Part shown: piece after piece, positions 16,447 through 25,121 of the stretch | How positions within the stretch are numbered: the first letter of the stretch is position 1 | Layout: every line of letters begins with the position of its first letter | DNA from: Bacillota bacterium | GTDB lineage: Bacteria; Bacillota; Bacilli; Paenibacillales; UBA4045 | Assembly: GCA_023441055.1 (NCBI GenBank) | Contig: JAEZQY010000067.1 | Span: forward strand, 1 to 64,000 | DNA length: 64,000 nucleotides | Direction of reading: 5' to 3' | Translations under genes and position numbers: made by a program | Notes under the pieces: generated by a model | The model's database searches: none | What the model saw: the letters and a program-made list of their open reading frames with translations, nothing else | Told to the model about the DNA's origin: nothing

Positions 16447-18576
16447 TCAGATCAGAACTTGCTGGTCGGGATCAAGTTGTTTCTCTATCAGTTTTGTTTC
16501 TCTATATTCCTGTGCCTCAGCTAACATAGTAAATTCAATAACTGCATTATGATTTTGTTGAACAAAGTGCTTTATTTCCCCAAGTGTGACTCTAAAAAAT
16601 TCTTTTCGTTCATTTATTTTGTTTACCCTCCGGTGACTAAATGTTCTGTGAAGTGCCGCTTCTAGCTCCGGTGCATTATCTGAAAAAATAACTGTATGGA
16701 CATCGTAGCGAAATGGTACTGATGCCCCGCCAAGTTCCCTAACTCTATCCATTGGATCTAATCGTCTTGTCATACCAATCTTATAGACATTCTCACCGAA
16801 AGATCCGAGATTTGAAATTACATATACATACCCTGCCTTGGTGTTCTTTATCCTGTAATCGACGTCTTCTTTTTGACGCAGTATTTGTTCTAATCTCGAT
16901 TTTAAGTCTCTTATCATTTCCTCACTAAACTGTGATGATCGTTTCAAAGCATTCTCTAAATGTTGCTCTTCCTTCTCTAGAATACTTAACTGTGCCTCTA
17001 ATTCTTCTTGCGCTCTCCGTTCCTCCCTCATTAACTCATTGATTCGTCGTTGTTCTTCCCTTTCTTCTTGCTTCTTGTTACTATACTCATACGCTAAGAA
17101 CATCTCTTCTAGTTTCAATGAAAGAAACTCCTCAGACAGTTCAATATGATTTTTCTTATTTAGGTCGTTTATAAGGTGATAAGATGATCGTATTCTTTTC
17201 TCGGATGCTTCGATATTGTTGAACCTCACCTTACTTATTATAGTGTCACACTCATTATTAAAAGAACGTATTGCCAACTGGATACTCTCACGCCTATTAG
17301 CATCCATCGGAACTTTATAAAACGTACTAGCCGCCCTTTTTTCTTTCACTAATTTCTTCTGCTCACTTCGTACTTTCTCTAGGGCTAGTTTATACTCATC
17401 AGAACTTTCTAAATCATATCTCGTCTCGTAAAACCCAAATGATTGATATAGCAATTCATCATCCAGACTTATAATTTGCGACTTAAGAATAGCGATACTC
17501 TGCCTAGATGTAATAATCTCTTGTTCTAGTCGCTTTGCTTCTTCTTCCCTTTCGGTTGCTAATTCCTCCAACATACTTAACGATTTTTCTCTAGTAAACA
17601 AATCTTCTTCACGGGCATTCGTCAATCGAATCAATCTCTCTTGATGTGCAACTTCTAGACTCTCCAATTCTTTCCGTTTTCCTGCGCGAATATGTTCCAT
17701 TTCCTGCTCTTTTGCAGTCACTACATTTTCCCTTGATACTAATTCATTCTCCTTCTCTTGTGCAAATAATTCTAGCTTTTGCAGATGGGATCTCTCTATC
17801 TCTATTAATTCAATCTCTTTTGCTTTCAAGCTGTCTTCTTTCGATTTCAACTCTTTTTCTTTATCTTCTGTTAATAAATCCAGTTTACGCATATGTTCTT
17901 TTTCTAGCCTCTCTAATTCTTGTTGCTTCGCCAATGATCTGGTCTCTAGTTCCTCTTCCCTTGATTCTAATAAGACTTCCCTTCTCTTTAGTTCATTTTC
18001 CCTGGCAGAAGTAAGCAATTCTAATTTCCTTTTGTGTTCTTTTTCCATCTTCTCAAGAAGGAGTCGCTTTTCTTGCAAAGTGTTTTCTAATTCATTAATC
18101 TTTGAAGCTTTATTGATTTCCCATTGCACCGTTTCCAGTTCTCTAGTCTTTCTCATTGAGACCGACCTAAGTAACTGAGCTATTTCTATTCCAACCAACT
18201 TTCTCCGTTTAGAATTTAATTGGTAATCAATCTGTTTCTCAATTCTCTCTATCTCAATTTCCCTACTTGATAACTCCAATTCCCTTGTCTTTAAAACAGA
18301 CGATAATTTTAGACGATGAGCCTCCTCTAATTCGGATAACTCTTTATCATTTCTTACCTTGGCTTGTTTTAACTCTTCTTGTAATCTTTCTGACTCAAAT
18401 GAATGCGATCGCAACTCCCTGGCATCTCTATTCCTCATATGTTTATTATTAGCTACTCGCTCTCTGGTTTGCAAAGATAATAAACGTATCCCAACAAATA
18501 ATGGGATCACAAGAAACCAAAAAGCAAATAGTACTGCAATAAACCATGTTGATAGATACCATTTCGATTTCAACAC
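16447..18576 (-). CDS. Membrane-anchored coiled-coil protein with DUF4041 and GIY-YIG (T5orf172) domain
   Basis: A 709-aa protein. Residues 9-33 form one membrane helix, and about 45-380 are a long coiled coil built from imperfect 33-35-residue repeats of the type LEKEHKRKLELLT...LLESREEELE. A DUF4041-like segment lies at about 385-510, a second coiled coil at 515-575, and a GIY-YIG/MUG113-type nuclease domain at 582-662 (GYVYVISN; VYKIGMTRR; ALHRTF; ERKEFFRV). The start is TTG, with AAGGTGAGG 7 bp before it. It follows the PLD-EVE gene by 36 bp on the same strand. Membrane anchoring, a long arm and a nuclease at the tip suggest action on DNA entering at the membrane; this is inference. Confidence 0.8.
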   Translation of the reverse strand: MLKSKWYLSTWFIAVLFAFWFLVIPLFVGIRLLSLQTRERVANNKHMRNRDARELRSHSFESERLQEELKQAKVRNDKELSELEEAHRLKLSSVLKTRELELSSREIEIERIEKQIDYQLNSKRRKLVGIEIAQLLRSVSMRKTRELETVQWEINKASKINELENTLQEKRLLLEKMEKEHKRKLELLTSARENELKRREVLLESREEELETRSLAKQQELERLEKEHMRKLDLLTEDKEKELKSKEDSLKAKEIELIEIERSHLQKLELFAQEKENELVSRENVVTAKEQEMEHIRAGKRKELESLEVAHQERLIRLTNAREEDLFTREKSLSMLEELATEREEEAKRLEQEIITSRQSIAILKSQIISLDDELLYQSFGFYETRYDLESSDEYKLALEKVRSEQKKLVKEKRAASTFYKVPMDANRRESIQLAIRSFNNECDTIISKVRFNNIEASEKRIRSSYHLINDLNKKNHIELSEEFLSLKLEEMFLAYEYSNKKQEEREEQRRINELMREERRAQEELEAQLSILEKEEQHLENALKRSSQFSEEMIRDLKSRLEQILRQKEDVDYRIKNTKAGYVYVISNLGSFGENVYKIGMTRRLDPMDRVRELGGASVPFRYDVHTVIFSDNAPELEAALHRTFSHRRVNKINERKEFFRVTLGEIKHFVQQNHNAVIEFTMLAEAQEYRETKLIEKQLDPDQQVLI

Positions 18577-18612
18577 ACAACCTCACCTTCTAATACCCCA
18601 AGTGTTGATGAG

Positions 18613-19647
18613 CTAACTTTCTACGCTTCCTTCGATAATGCCGATTACATGATAGGCAAAGGCTTCTGTTAGCCTTATCTTGTCTACACCACGTTGCAAC
18701 GCTCCAAGAGTCTTGCCTTTGTAGTTTTCTGTTATAGGTGCATCTGGTTCAAAAGATGCCTGAATACTCGAAATTGTATTATCGAATTTGTTCCACGACT
18801 CACTGTAATCTGGACAAAGGTTCTTTGCAGTTACTTCCCATGACCATCTGCTAGAACTGTCCCAAATGTAAGGATCACTGGTGACTTCAAAATATCCAAG
18901 CAGCTTTGTTGTTCCAACGGCATAGCAGATTAGGATATCCCCGACTCTAACCGAATTAGGTCTTTTAGCAAAGTGCATCTTTTCAGTATCACTAGCTAAT
19001 ATTCTTGACGTCTCGAAAGGTTTGTCTGAATACCCAACCGGCTTTATGAAAAATCTCAAGCCTGGCTTGAACGCCCGTTTCTTTATTAGGTTGTTTATTT
19101 CAAGTTTGATCTGCGGAGTCTTCGGTATTCCTGCTTGCTTAGAATAGTTGTCAATCTTTGTGATGATATCAAGAAGCTCCTCATGTGTCAGAGCATGGCT
19201 ACTTACACTGAAAATATCATTTACGATCTTCATTAATTGATCGGAATCGTCAATTAGCACGCCCCATTCATGGTTATGCTTTAACCCTCGATCAGTAAAG
19301 TTCGCTGAGGTTACAATTCCGCTGAAAGGATTACCGCCTTTGGTAGCTACATAGATCTTTCCGTGAAGTTTATTATCGATGTGTATACGGTAATCGATAC
19401 TATGGGCTATGCAATTAAAGATTACCGAATGCAGGGTGCTCGCCTTTTTGAATAGGTCAGGGTCATTGTCTTTTAAGGTTGTGACAAGCACAATACGTTT
19501 GACTCCAGATGGGACAATGATCTCGTCATAGAAATCATCGACTGACTCCATTAGAAAAGGACTTACGATTAGCAATTCATCGACATCCATTACTAGAGCC
19601 TTCAATTCGTCAAAGTGGCTCGAGTTAATATTGTTGAGAATCCTCAA
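18613..19647 (-). CDS. PLD-family nuclease with C-terminal EVE-like domain
   Basis: About 344 aa. Residues 1-180 match NgoFVII-type phospholipase D nucleases: LLIVSPFLMESV, one HxK motif KLHGKIYVATKGG (H95) followed by GIVTSANFTDRGL and HEWGVLID. A single HKD motif implies a dimer. Residues about 197-290 look like an EVE/PUA-type domain (LRFFIKPVGYSD; VRVGDILICYAVGTTKLLGYFEV; SRWSWEV), a fold known to bind modified bases. I start it at TTG 19647 because AGGAGG lies 7 bp before it; ATG at 19680 has no site. It precedes the GIY-YIG gene. A modification-dependent restriction role is inferred. Confidence 0.75.
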   Translation of the reverse strand: MRILNNINSSHFDELKALVMDVDELLIVSPFLMESVDDFYDEIIVPSGVKRIVLVTTLKDNDPDLFKKASTLHSVIFNCIAHSIDYRIHIDNKLHGKIYVATKGGNPFSGIVTSANFTDRGLKHNHEWGVLIDDSDQLMKIVNDIFSVSSHALTHEELLDIITKIDNYSKQAGIPKTPQIKLEINNLIKKRAFKPGLRFFIKPVGYSDKPFETSRILASDTEKMHFAKRPNSVRVGDILICYAVGTTKLLGYFEVTSDPYIWDSSSRWSWEVTAKNLCPDYSESWNKFDNTISSIQASFEPDAPITENYKGKTLGALQRGVDKIRLTEAFAYHVIGIIEGSVES

Positions 19648-20536
19648 TGTCACTCCTCCTTCGAGGGAAGTCTTGTTCATTGTATTTATCGGTCACATCA
19701 TCAAATACCTTTTGTTCTGTTACCCCGATATACTGGTCGCCTATTACTATCAATAAGTAAGAGGTATAATTTGTTCCGTCCCAACCAACTTTCACAACTA
19801 ATGCTTCCGGCAAACCGTAATGGAACATAGTTGAGCCATTGATCGTAAACGGCGCAGTCGCTAGAGTTTGATCCTTGCCATTGATGTAAGCTGTCTTTCC
19901 ATTCAGGGTCAACTTGATCGTTGTCTTTCCCTTAATGATAGTAATACCCTTATTCTTTCTGGGCCCATTTCATCTCCGCGCCCATCTTCTCGAAAACGCC
20001 GCGCAATGGGATAAACATGCTGCCATTTATCACCTTGGCTACTGGGTTCAGCGTAACGTATTCGCCGTCCAACTTGACGCCGACGTTATCTTTATTGTAC
20101 TTCGACTGAACTAGTTTCTGATTAAGATCCGCAGGGATGCTATTGCTAGGCTTCGGTCTATTGGGTTTTGATTCTAGCTCTTTCTCCCGCTCTCTCTCCC
20201 ATACTTCCACCGGATCTTCCTTCGTGGTGAAAGACAATGTGTGACTGAATAGTCTTTGTTCTCCAATTCAGCAATTGTTCCTTTGTAGCTGACAGTCACC
20301 GTGTACTTCTCATTGTACTTGAGTGGCTCCTTAGCATAAATAATGATGTGATCGATTTGAGTCGTTCGATTCGATGCCGAGGGAATTGTAATATCATGGA
20401 TGATCTTATAAACGGTCTGATCCAATTGATCAAGTCGGCTTGAGACACCTTGCTCGCCGATCCATCCGAGAAACTTCGGACTCTTTAAGATATAACCCAA
20501 AACTAGCATGATGATGACCAGAATAATAATTCCCAT
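19625..20536 (-). pseudogene. Decayed composite of a NERD-domain gene and a copper-amine-oxidase-type stalk-domain gene
   Basis: The frame starting at 20536 has a membrane helix and the start of a NERD domain (WIGEQGVSSRLDQL; TTQIDHIIIYA), which breaks off before the catalytic core. It continues as a different protein (PLKYNEKYTVTVSYKG). A frameshift near 20245 leads to SHTLSFTTKEDPVEVW and half of a stalk domain (YVTLNPVAKVINGSMFIPLRG). A one-base insertion near 19950 (CAGAAAGAAT where CAGAAAAAT would keep frame) separates the other half (GKTTIKLTLNGKTAYINGK; VGWDG). The original genes were fused by deletion and then broken twice. Confidence 0.7.
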
Positions 20537-20539
20537 CCA

Positions 20540-22963
20540 TCAACCCTCCCTCCGCGCAAAATACCCATGCAGCCGATACTCACAAACCTCCATTGTCCAT
20601 CTATGCAAGAGCTCTTCCTGCTTCGCCCCCACATTCAGATCGATCCATAACCGCCCGTCCTCGTATCGGACTAGCCCCTTCGAGCTCCCGCTCCACATGG
20701 TCATCGGCATTCGCGCGATCAGTGACGCAACCCTGGCCTCGTCATACTCCCACAATCGCTTCGTGCCGCTGTCGGAGAAGTCGATTCGCTTCCGATATTC
20801 CTTCTCCATATAGTAGCGATGGAAGAAAGGCGCGACCTCCTGGGGAGTGATCGACTTCATCCACTCACTTGGTCCTCGCTGGAGCATGGCAAGCAGCAAC
20901 ACCATCTTGTAGCTCTTCGCCATCGCAGTTCCTTCTACCTCACGGAGCCACGACTCATAGGCCATGAACACCGCTTGCTCATGCCCACCAAGTTCTCCAG
21001 CCCAGTAGAGGAATCCCGCATAGGACTTAAACTCCTGCCTATACCCTCTGCTGTCGACCTTGCCATACAGATGCAACTCCAGATAAGTTGGCCGCCTGCC
21101 TAGCTCTCGCTTCAGCTCCAGATAGCTGCTGCGCAGCTGCTCCTTGCGCGGCTGCCGCCTCGCTGCCAGCATCTCGAACAGGTTGATCACACCTTGCTCA
21201 AGCTCAATCAAGCAACCAGCCGGGGCCTCAGCGACGAACCGTTCACGCTCGCCCGCCCCCTCTCCATCAGCCCTGCTGAACAGCCGCAGCTTCGTATCCG
21301 CATTCCGGTAGTTACCGATCAGGTCGATAATCACACACACTTCCTTGCCCGGATGGAGGCGCAGCCCCCGACCGACCTGCTGTGTGAATACCGTTAGCGA
21401 CTCCGTTGGCCGAACGAACAACAGTGTATCTACAGATGGGATATCGACACCTTCATTAAATAGATCCACGGTGAAGATTACGTCTAACCGTCCATCTTCC
21501 AGCCTAGTAATCGCTTCCTCGCGGCTCATCACACTCGTTCGGGAATGCAAGCTGACCGTGCTCACCCCAATGCTAGCGAAGAACCTGGCTAGGAAGTCCG
21601 CTTGTTTAATCGAGGAGCAGAAGGCGAGCGTGCGGGTTTGTTTATTTTGCAACCAGGCGTTGTGGATCTTGCTTGCAGTATCCTCCTTGAGCTGTGCCGT
21701 GAGCAGCTGCTCTTCATCGTACCGCGTCCCGAGCCAGGTGATCTGCGAATAGTCGGTATCGTCATACACACCGTAATAATGGAAGGGACTGAGCCAACCA
21801 TGCCCAATCGCTTCAATAAACCCAATCTGGTACGCCACATTGCCATCGCATAGTGCATACACATCCTTGCCATCCATCCGATCAGGCGTTGCAGTGAGGC
21901 CAAGCAGAAACTTCGGGGCAAAATGCTCCAATACCGCCATATACGACCGGGCTGCAGCATGATGAAATTCGTCCACGACGATCAGGTCGAATGCGTCTGG
22001 AGGGAAGGCCTCTCGATGCTTCTTCCTTCCGAGTGTGAAGATCGAGGCGAAGACATGGCTGGCGTCTTCCTCCTTCTCCTTGCCATAGTAGAGCCCGTTT
22101 GAGCGGTCTGGCATCACATGCTCGAAGGTCCGCTTGGCTTGGAACAGAATTTCCTCGCGATGCGCGATGAACAGCACTCGCTTGAACTTCTTCGCGAAGA
22201 ATGCGGCGAGATAGGTCTTGCCAAGTCCAGTCGCCATCACAACCATTGCACGGTTATATCCCTCTTCCAGCGTGTCCTCCAGCTTCTCTATTGCGAGCAG
22301 CTGTGCCCTCCGAGGTGTGATCTCTCCATCTGTAGAAGGTCCAACCGCCGTAGACGTCTCATGATCAGATGGACCGATAGGCAGCATGAGCTCTTGCTCT
22401 TCCTGCTCGGTAATGTCTCTTGCAAGCTCCGGATATCTGCGATGGTGTTCCTCATATTCCGCCGTATACTCGGTCAGTGTGATCTCGTTAAGCGGAATCG
22501 TATGTTCATGATTGAAGAGCCGCTCGAATTTATTCAGCGCTTCCTGGAAGGTAGAGGGCTCAACCCCCGCATTCATCGCTAGATTCCACTCCATCCCCAG
22601 ATGGTAGGCACTCCTCGACATGTTGGAGGAACCGACAATGAGAACGCCTTCGCCATTCTCGTAATCGAATAGGTAAGATTTCGGATGGAACGACAGCCCG
22701 CGGCTTTGCCATAGTCTCACATCGATATCGTGATGTAGGCTGCTCAGAATTACGAGTCCTTCCGGCTGCGTAACAAACAGGTAGTCTCCCGCAAGAATAT
22801 GAATCTCCGCGCCTCGCTCAGCGGCTTCCTTCAAGTGAGGTGCTAAGAGCATTGCCCCTGACCGCATGACAAATGAAGTCATGATGTAGATACCCGAAGC
22901 GTTCCGGATCCCCGAGATCAGTTCGTCATATAGTCGCTCTGTGATTAGTCTGATCTCTGGCAT
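20540..22963 (-). CDS. PLD nuclease-DEAD/DEAH helicase fusion protein
   Basis: An 807-aa protein. Residues 1-165 hold a PLD nuclease domain (FHPKSYLFDYENGEG; LIVGSSNMSRSA; MEWNL). Residues 215-570 are an SF2 helicase with ATGLGKT (motif I), VVDEFHHA (II), GLTATP (III), TVDLFNEGVDIPSVD (V) and QQVGRGLRLHPGK (VI). A helical C-terminal part (600-807) has no clear family. GAGGTGATATGGA precedes the ATG. Such PLD-helicase fusions occur in defence islands and are thought to move on and cut foreign DNA. The gene stands alone, 420 bp before which lies one copy of a 35-bp repeat; a dead relative is at 3363-4422. Confidence 0.8.
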   Translation of the reverse strand: MPEIRLITERLYDELISGIRNASGIYIMTSFVMRSGAMLLAPHLKEAAERGAEIHILAGDYLFVTQPEGLVILSSLHHDIDVRLWQSRGLSFHPKSYLFDYENGEGVLIVGSSNMSRSAYHLGMEWNLAMNAGVEPSTFQEALNKFERLFNHEHTIPLNEITLTEYTAEYEEHHRRYPELARDITEQEEQELMLPIGPSDHETSTAVGPSTDGEITPRRAQLLAIEKLEDTLEEGYNRAMVVMATGLGKTYLAAFFAKKFKRVLFIAHREEILFQAKRTFEHVMPDRSNGLYYGKEKEEDASHVFASIFTLGRKKHREAFPPDAFDLIVVDEFHHAAARSYMAVLEHFAPKFLLGLTATPDRMDGKDVYALCDGNVAYQIGFIEAIGHGWLSPFHYYGVYDDTDYSQITWLGTRYDEEQLLTAQLKEDTASKIHNAWLQNKQTRTLAFCSSIKQADFLARFFASIGVSTVSLHSRTSVMSREEAITRLEDGRLDVIFTVDLFNEGVDIPSVDTLLFVRPTESLTVFTQQVGRGLRLHPGKEVCVIIDLIGNYRNADTKLRLFSRADGEGAGERERFVAEAPAGCLIELEQGVINLFEMLAARRQPRKEQLRSSYLELKRELGRRPTYLELHLYGKVDSRGYRQEFKSYAGFLYWAGELGGHEQAVFMAYESWLREVEGTAMAKSYKMVLLLAMLQRGPSEWMKSITPQEVAPFFHRYYMEKEYRKRIDFSDSGTKRLWEYDEARVASLIARMPMTMWSGSSKGLVRYEDGRLWIDLNVGAKQEELLHRWTMEVCEYRLHGYFARREG

Positions 22964-23032
22964 TCCATATCACCTCATTCTAGATGCGAACAGTAGTACA
23001 ATTTTCCTGGTGAAATAAATGATTACCAGTAC

Positions 23033-23067
23033 TTTCGACATATTTCTGTATATTCCTCTATATCTTG
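23033..23067. repeat. 35-bp direct repeat, copy 1
   Basis: Identical in 34 of 35 positions to 24927-24961 in the same orientation. It begins TTTCGACATAT, which contains the complement of a Spo0A box (TGTCGAA), and ends CTCTATATCTTG. It lies 70 bp before the PLD-helicase ATG. Confidence 0.85.
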
Positions 23068-23076
23068 CAACAAAAA

Positions 23077-23118
23077 GCTCCCACAAGTAAGGATGTGACC
23101 ATCCCTATTTGCAGGAGC
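23077..23118 (-). terminator. Strong terminator of the methyltransferase gene
   Basis: A 19-bp stem with few mismatches (on the minus strand GCTCCTGCAAATAGGGATG pairs with CATCCTTACTTGTGGGAGC) around GTCA, followed by TTTTT. It ends the minus-strand SUMF1/methyltransferase unit. Confidence 0.85.
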
Positions 23119-23140
23119 ACTATCTAACGCATGATAGCTA

Positions 23141-23779
23141 TTATTCCTTCCTCAATACCAAAGACTGAAAGTGCAGCCCCTCAGACTGATAATTAACGAC
23201 CTTAAATGCTTCAATCTTGAAGTGACGCTGGACAACCTTAAGCAGTTGCTCATCTGTATAGAAGGAGAAGAATCGCTTTGGCTCATAAGAATCGTCCTTC
23301 CAGATTCCCTCAGAATCTTTTCCCCCATAAACACCAATATAGAGCAGCCCCTGAGGCCGAAGTACCCGCCCGATCTCGATTAGTACATCCGGCAGGTCCG
23401 CCTTAGGTACATGCAGCAAGCAATTGAGGGCATACACAGCATCGAATGCATTGCCTGGGAAGCGCAAATCGTAGAAGTCCAGCTGGTGCGCATCGAGCCC
23501 ATGCTGGCTGCATATACGAACCATCTCAGGAGAGAGATCCGTGCAAGTAACCTCCAGACCATTTTCCGCAAAATACCGACTATCCCGCCCAGGTCCTGCG
23601 CCAATTTCAAGTAAACTACGCTTGCCATCGTTCAGCAGAATCTGCAAGAATGCTTCACGTTCCTCAGCCTTCCACGTTTCAAGCTCCGTCTTCGACTCTC
23701 GCTCTTCAGCGTGATTATTGTAGGTTTGTTGCAAGGATTGTTTGATATTGTCCATTGGCTCATCGCTCTTTCTAATCAT
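23141..23779 (-). CDS. Class I SAM-dependent methyltransferase
   Basis: A 212-aa small-molecule-type methyltransferase. Motif I is LLEIGAGPGRDSRYF, motif II VTCTDLSPEMV, and motif IV FDAVYALNCLLHVPKADL; the end FKVVNYQSEGLHFQSLVLRK is typical of the UbiE/tellurite-resistance-like group. No DNA-recognition domain is present, so it is not a restriction methylase. Neither possible ATG (23779 or 23755) has a strong ribosome binding site, which leaves the start open. It follows the SUMF1-type gene by 24 bp and is ended by a strong terminator. The substrate is unknown. Confidence 0.75.
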   Translation of the reverse strand: MIRKSDEPMDNIKQSLQQTYNNHAEERESKTELETWKAEEREAFLQILLNDGKRSLLEIGAGPGRDSRYFAENGLEVTCTDLSPEMVRICSQHGLDAHQLDFYDLRFPGNAFDAVYALNCLLHVPKADLPDVLIEIGRVLRPQGLLYIGVYGGKDSEGIWKDDSYEPKRFFSFYTDEQLLKVVQRHFKIEAFKVVNYQSEGLHFQSLVLRKE

Positions 23780-23803
23780 CTCGATATGCGCTGCACGTTG
23801 CAG

Positions 23804-24559
23804 CTAAAGCTTGCCGCATGCTATTCTAAAACCTAGATCATCTATCTTGAAATCAGGCATGCTTTTCCTTCTAACTGTAGAGCCACAGTTGTTCTCAACT
23901 TCGGCCCAGCTGCCGCCTCGGAAGACTCTATAGTTGCCATACCGCTGCGTATCATAGAGATCCCAGCACCATTCCCACACATTGCCCACCATATCGTAAA
24001 GCCCCCATGGATTAGGCAGCAGCTCCCCAACTTGCTGGGCAGATCCATTGGAGTTGTCCTGGTACCATGCAATCTTATCTATTGAATCGTAACGATATCC
24101 CTTAGTTCCTGCCTTACACGCATACTGCCATTCAGCATCTGTTAGTAATCGGAATCCGTTAGCTTCTTTGTTATATATCGTATGCTCACTTTCATCTGCG
24201 ATTGTGTAGCATTCACTCCTATGAAGCATTCTGGACAATTTGTTACAGAAGATGAGCGCATCTAGCCATGAAACATCCGTTATGGGTAGGTTGCTTACAT
24301 TCGACTCAGGGACTTCATCATGCATGACAACTTGATACCAATACTGGGTCACCGGATACTTCATGACATAGAATGGTTCAATCGTCTCAGTCCATGTCAT
24401 CACCTTCCTATCTGATCCTCTTCCAGGGTCTGATAGCGTGTAATCTGAACTAAGCCATTTATTCATGTTAATATAATCGCGCAAATCAACAGTCCCGCCT
24501 TCGATCGGCACCATCAAATTCATTACATGCTTAAGAAAACGCTCTCTATTGGTTCCCAA
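23804..24559 (-). CDS. SUMF1/formylglycine-generating-enzyme-like protein
   Basis: A 251-aa protein with the FGE-sulfatase fold: FYVMKYPVTQYWYQ, ITDVSWLDALIFCNKLS, GFRLLTDAEWQYACKAG, NPWGLYDMVGNVWEWCWD, RVFRGGSW and the end DDLGFRIACG. The family includes cysteine-oxidising enzymes and non-catalytic ligand binders. The active-site Cys pair of true FGE is not obvious, so a binding role is likely. The start is TTG with GGAGGT before it. It is the first gene of a two-gene unit with the methyltransferase. Confidence 0.75.
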   Translation of the reverse strand: MGTNRERFLKHVMNLMVPIEGGTVDLRDYINMNKWLSSDYTLSDPGRGSDRKVMTWTETIEPFYVMKYPVTQYWYQVVMHDEVPESNVSNLPITDVSWLDALIFCNKLSRMLHRSECYTIADESEHTIYNKEANGFRLLTDAEWQYACKAGTKGYRYDSIDKIAWYQDNSNGSAQQVGELLPNPWGLYDMVGNVWEWCWDLYDTQRYGNYRVFRGGSWAEVENNCGSTVRRKSMPDFKIDDLGFRIACGKL

Positions 24560-25121
24560 TACCTACTATTACCTCCTTCCTATTTTAAACATTAATTCGA
24601 CTTTTCTTTAACGCCAGATGATACGGTTCAAGGCGAATAATTCAGTGATGCTCTTTCTATTGACATCAGCAGATCTTACTTCTGAGTTTATTTTAATTGA
24701 GCAACCGCCTTTTTTCCTCAGCCTCGGAATCCTCCATCATCGCGTCGCACCGATAAGATTTAGCCATTTGTTCCATTGCTTCCCGAACAGCCTCGCATGG
24801 CCACATGTCATCTTTCCCAACTGGAGCATTTGAAAACAACCTACCAAAACAATTATCACATACTTCCCTGCGAGATAGTTCTTCTGCTAATTAACGCACC
24901 TGCCATACAAGTGATTTCCAAGATCCTTTCGACATATATCTGTATATTCCTCTATATCTTGAAATTTTCATATGGGAACATGTAACAGTAAAGTTTTTTG
25001 ATGAACTATAAATATTTTGTCTATTTCCATTATAGAATAGGAACCTTTGTCGAAGCCTATATTTCATACAGGAATTTATATAAATCTATAGAAATCTTAG
25101 ATAACAAAGGGGGAGCGTGAA
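24560..25121. other. 560-bp intergenic region between divergent units
   Basis: No ORF with a ribosome binding site is present. The second copy of the 35-bp repeat lies here (24927-24961), and TGTCGAA, a Spo0A-type box, lies at 25048-25054, 70 bp before the sigma-ParB start. Promoters for both the minus-strand SUMF1 unit and the plus-strand operon must lie here, but no clear -35/-10 pair stands out. Confidence 0.5.
24927..24961. repeat. 35-bp direct repeat, copy 2
   Basis: One mismatch to copy 1 at 23033-23067, same orientation, 1.9 kb apart. The two copies bracket the SUMF1/methyltransferase unit. Confidence 0.85.

Noticed and set aside
24618..24985. Two plus-strand ORFs in the intergenic region before the sigma-ParB gene
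   Set aside because: No ribosome binding site, and the second runs through the 35-bp repeat.
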